Assembly (NCBI GenBank): GCA_016281295.1
Contig: JAEEII010000288.1
Span: 1 to 9,760, forward strand
Direction: 5' to 3'
Length of the DNA: 9,760 nt
From: Bacteroidales bacterium
GTDB lineage: Bacteria > Bacteroidota > Bacteroidia > Bacteroidales > F082
A program made the position numbers and the translations under genes. Each line of letters starts with the position of its first letter. Position 1 is the stretch's first letter. Of this stretch, positions 9,201-9,760 are shown piece by piece. The notes beneath the pieces were generated by a model. It saw only the letters and a list, made by a program, of their open reading frames with translations. It was not told the origin of the DNA and searched no databases.

Positions 9201-9760
9201 AACAGGCAACAGAGATTTCGATGACAGGTGCCCGGGTGAATCCCCTAAACCATCCAATTACTTTGACCTCAGGCTGGAACTGGATTGGCTATCTCTCTAC
9301 ACAAACGATGAGCTTGGACGATGCTTTAGCCTCGTTGACACCTCTTGAAAACGACGTAATTAAGGGACAAGTCAGCTTCTCATCCTATAGTGAAGAAGAG
9401 GGTTGGCTGGGTAGTCTTACCACACTCCAACCCGGCCAAGGGTATATTTACCTGAACACGGGTACCAGCGATTTCACCTTGGTCTATCCGAATGCAACCC
9501 GCAGCATCATCGCGGAAACCTCGCTGCCTAACTATTGGTCCACCAACGCCCATCGTTTCCCGACCAACCTCACCATGATGGTGACCCTCGACGAGAACGA
9601 GTTCCGTCTTGCTGACGGTCTCTATGAGATCGGTGCCTTCGTCAACGGCGAATGCCGTGGCAGCGCACGCATCCAGTATCTCGAAAGCCTCGGCAACTAT
9701 GTGGCATTCCTCACGGTATGTGGCGAAGAAGGGGAGGAGATCTCGTTCCGCCTCTTCGAC
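3287..9760 (+). CDS. Giant multidomain secreted surface protein (3' partial)
   Basis: The frame is open for 2158 codons from ATG 3287 to the right edge, with no stop. The signal peptide is MKRQLFTIVCLLFSFALHAQ. Domains seen by reading the translation: three YWFD repeats (from 27, 97 and 163); FnIII-like (about 221-303); InlB-like B-repeat with 'TITATVFPEEAGTVTGDG' (306-375); FnIII-like (386-471); ASPM/Hydin-like with IDFGEVEIG (about 480-580); carboxypeptidase-regulatory-like (about 595-670); two Ig-like domains (about 680-890); a second regulatory-like domain with TDENGLFTVETLPEGYY (892-985); CARDB/DUF11-like (about 1030-1130); a proline-rich hinge (1142-1182); a cysteine-bearing, partly helical insert (1197-1530); beta domains including a CARDB-like one (about 1638-1722); and two GWNW repeats (1908 and 1996). 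The final module, from about 2083, contains FRLADGLYEIGAFVNGECRG and ends FRLFD. No enzyme site is apparent; adhesion, matrix or display is inferred. The sorting domain expected at the C-terminus lies outside the window, unless the left-edge fragment is its continuation. The start is well supported by the signal peptide and by the 25-nt gap after the upstream gene. Confidence 0.92.
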   Translation, partial: MKRQLFTIVCLLFSFALHAQSVYTCQYWFDFDDGQVVTASFNGDSWQSVIEAGSLPDGMHTLHFQLSDTSMVWSSPKSFLFYKLTPFTQSSDLLCHYWFDQDDADIQTSPLGNGLLPMNAAVLTEGMHTLHVIMEGNEYSSAQSFLFLKLAVEESSDELTYYYWFDEDHANLQTGTLSNGFFSMDVTGLEEGDHVMNVIIEGNEMTATRSFEFTKMLLSPCPYPDNLEAVLGYHSVTFSWTCPGDNFRLKYYNSVDSTPVVVDVTGHSYELANPTLSTYYWKVQNVCSVVDTGYYVTGPSILVPNTYTITATVFPEEAGTVTGDGLYAELSEATVSAHPNEGYKFTRWTENGTVVSEEADYTFTVTSSRELVAEFCSLQSLGDFTYLSPADEYINRYPEVDFYWDSVPGADFYNLYCWQGEGNHPNTPMASGITTTSFHLEGLQHGVTYHWCVVAKNDCTERESAVRSLVCQLDPAMTVLPNDFIDFGEVEIGKSRTKTIAVSATALTEPISYTFLGGSFGGDATYFNITPAGNWNSLRGGSLKVTFTPANTQLYYSTAVRIASGAFADTIYCEGSLANRFVFTTNVEEEIYAANEEITITGHVEDVLGNAVSNLDVDVYLSVMGSRITLPTISNESGDYSVTYTPRYSEAGYYQVGSCATGSYSTTMHDSFDIPGMSRVSTDFIKWQPYLNESITGVLDIKNRSRIPLNNIHIEPVSLPDGCTIEFESIDLGPLEMGQLNYVVTGTELSPGSDWEEATFIISSDEGVSMNMTSYYYCSQGWGELYVYPPGVTTTMRRNESKMLSFQITNNGHDETGEITINVPEVDWMSVMSGSTLPSIAIGDTSSFTIQLFPGDNVSLTQYEGSIAVNCANGNGIAIPYVIEATNATTGTLVVDVTDDYTFNTNGGFGPHLAGAQVTVTGYYSLDVVAQGLTDENGLFTVETLPEGYYVLDVQAPNHNEYNRGVIYIEAGQTNHQDIYLQFQAISYSWVVVPTEVEDEYELELVCNIKTNVPVPVVVIEGPSTFDTLAYGETLQYNITVSNYGLIDAYDAQITLPTIGEYVFTPLFDVIDTIHANSTVIIPCTMTRIFGDREAPCNKGINEVLTWYHCSNKAEWVRHEQNIKINIPWFHCDGFSLLVGNPQPPILPPVGPPHIPPVGPPPPYPPTPTPPPHITVLPTITPDFQLPEIASDSDGDCTPCWKVALSTAIHIATAYFKIPYVAGALDCLIYEAKADDFVNMLKASMMIASPIAGLAYQYITKDYIKFSSDLTKCVANVGLGVLGDKKGGTPFKIYDTANEIIEMGNRIGECITLNPNREDSQLGIVVEQFVKSGACFKSYMDELVNLFPEEEWLHEERLDLFLDNFTAVIDTISGIVMPQSTENLIAISELSVVNDTLVQRFVDRWNRSVMYWNEGFFKVEDLPQGFDCNFIQLDTMRFAPVQQAISMAESYGFSSVLEMFESSLDYLSGQSIEHSNDVCSKVSVKFKQTMAMTREAFEGTLKIYNGHTTDPMENIQVNMVIKNEEGVDCTNLFQINVSSLDQVTGIDGSGSLNAQQEGVIQLTMIPTIAAAPETPRVYSFGGSFSFLDPFSGEVVTYPLYPVELTVNPSPELHVDYFVQRHIISDDPLTEDTIEMTEPAEIAIMIRNVGMGDANNVYLESSQPEIIENQNGLLIQFDLVGSAMNGEQRPLGLTNIPFGIIPAQTAGIAEWYFTSSLMARVIQSTPHLIHNNSYGNPDLSLVTELHSHDLIKAVRAYSSLDDNIHDFLVNETPDFSHIPDMLYFSNGGTASVKRVIGASTEGTLSETNTTVLLNLNSVDAGWNYAYVEDPAQGQYELVCCTRDDGQIIPLDNVWITHVTMFDDDAPIHENILHILDTMSVGRNYCYTLMYAIESETPAVTTQSIILAKGWNWFSSYLECDDNSLFNLENELANNVNAAVVKSQSDGFVNLDENGWMGSMTDLVNEQMYQILVQQATEISMTGARVNPLNHPITLTSGWNWIGYLSTQTMSLDDALASLTPLENDVIKGQVSFSSYSEEEGWLGSLTTLQPGQGYIYLNTGTSDFTLVYPNATRSIIAETSLPNYWSTNAHRFPTNLTMMVTLDENEFRLADGLYEIGAFVNGECRGSARIQYLESLGNYVAFLTVCGEEGEEISFRLFD
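3365..3931 (+). repeat. Three tandem ~66-70-residue 'YWFD' protein repeats
   Basis: YWFDFDD begins at 3365, YWFDQDD at 3575 and YWFDEDH at 3773 (residues 27, 97 and 163). Repeats 2 and 3 share 'IQTSPLGNG'/'LQTGTLSNG', 'LTEGMHTLHV'/'LEEGDHVMNV' and the EGNE turn. Repeat 1 shares 'LPDGMHTLHF' and the closing FLF.K. They sit just after the signal peptide and so would be exposed at the mature N-terminus. A carbohydrate- or partner-binding role is possible but not shown. Confidence 0.85.
6707..6832 (+). other. Proline-rich hinge in the giant protein
   Basis: Residues 1141-1182 are dominated by proline: NPQPPILPPVGPP, then HIPPVGPPPPYPPTPTPPP and a short ITVLPTITP tail. This looks like an extended, rigid linker separating the N-terminal Ig/FnIII-like half from the cysteine-bearing insert. 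Confidence 0.85.
6726..6770 (+). repeat. Perfect 21-bp direct repeat in the proline-rich hinge
   Basis: The bases at 6726-6746 recur exactly at 6750-6770, a period of 24 bp (eight codons). Each copy encodes PPVGPP. The in-frame period would let slippage add or remove eight residues of linker without breaking the gene. Confidence 0.9.
6875..7873 (+). other. Cysteine-bearing insert domain of unknown function in the giant protein
   Basis: Residues 1197-1529 contain nine cysteines, beginning with CTPC (C1197, C1200) and ending at C1529. Much of the segment reads as amphipathic or hydrophobic helix, for example ALSTAIHIATAYFKIPYVAG and MLKASMMIASPIAGLAYQYI. This contrasts with the beta-rich domains on both sides. 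I do not recognise the family. Disulfide bonding is plausible for an exported protein; a zinc site at CxxC is a weaker alternative. Confidence 0.55.
9002..9480 (+). repeat. Two tandem 'GWNW' protein repeats
   Basis: KGWNWFSSYLE at residue 1907 and SGWNWIGYLST at 1995 begin two units about 88 residues apart. Both continue with a helix ('LFNLENEL' / 'LDDALASLTPLEN'), then 'VVKSQ...GWMGSMTDL' or 'VIKGQ...GWLGSLTTL', and 'MYQILVQQ' or 'GYIYLNTG'. Such pairs are common shortly before the C-terminal module of large Bacteroidales T9SS proteins. Confidence 0.85.
9744..9760 (+). repeat. Terminal direct repeat, right copy
   Basis: This is the right copy of the 17-bp repeat, at the very end of the window and in frame with the giant gene. 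Reading on from the left copy would give VASNKVLDVIANEQIVYH and the T9SS sorting domain, completing the protein. Confidence 0.95.

Noticed and set aside
1..9760. The window as a small circular plasmid
   Set aside because: The matching 17-bp ends allow it, but no replication, partition or mobilisation gene is present. Paralogous repeats or an assembly effect explain the ends more simply.

Overview
The window looks like a piece of a Bacteroidales genome (phylum Bacteroidota), probably an uncultured anaerobic or gut-type lineage that has a type IX secretion system (T9SS). The evidence is a T9SS type A sorting domain at the left edge, Bacteroidota-style promoters (TAnnTTTG at -7, TTG near -33), starts without a clear Shine-Dalgarno sequence, and an AAA-ATPase/PD-(D/E)XK gene of a family that is abundant in this phylum. 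I see no rRNA, tRNA, insertion sequence, CRISPR array or replication gene.

Layout. (1) Bases 1-374, plus strand: the last 123 residues of a large secreted protein, ending in a T9SS sorting domain. A 15-bp perfect stem with a T tract follows at 386-431. (2) Bases 450-1997, minus strand: a complete 515-residue AAA-ATPase-like/DUF1703-type protein, convergent with the first gene. (3) Bases 1998-2262: a divergent intergenic region with two partly interleaved promoters and a leader of about 185 nt carrying hairpins, poly-T runs and a terminator-like stem. (4) Bases 2263-3261, plus: a 332-residue secreted protein, probably a beta-helix, with no sorting domain of its own. (5) Bases 3287-9760, plus: a giant secreted multidomain protein starting 25 nt after gene 4. 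It stays open for 2158 codons and runs off the right edge.

How the parts fit. Genes 4 and 5 form an apparent two-gene operon for exported surface or released proteins. The giant protein has a signal peptide, three N-terminal 'YWFD' repeats, two FnIII-like domains, an InlB-like repeat, a Hydin/ASPM-like domain, several Ig/CARDB/carboxypeptidase-regulatory-like domains, a proline-rich hinge, a cysteine-bearing low-GC insert, further beta domains, two 'GWNW' repeats, and the first part of a C-terminal module. No catalytic domain is recognisable, so adhesion, a matrix role or display is the best guess.

The most striking structural point is that the first 17 and last 17 bases are identical and in the same reading frame of the same C-terminal module. 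Joining the right end to the left end would finish the giant protein at 2276 residues with its T9SS tail and terminator. The window is therefore either flanked by two near-identical paralogues, a contig broken or closed at a repeat, or (less likely) a small circle of about 9743 bp. Base composition also changes several times inside the giant gene, which suggests mosaic assembly or gene conversion among paralogues.
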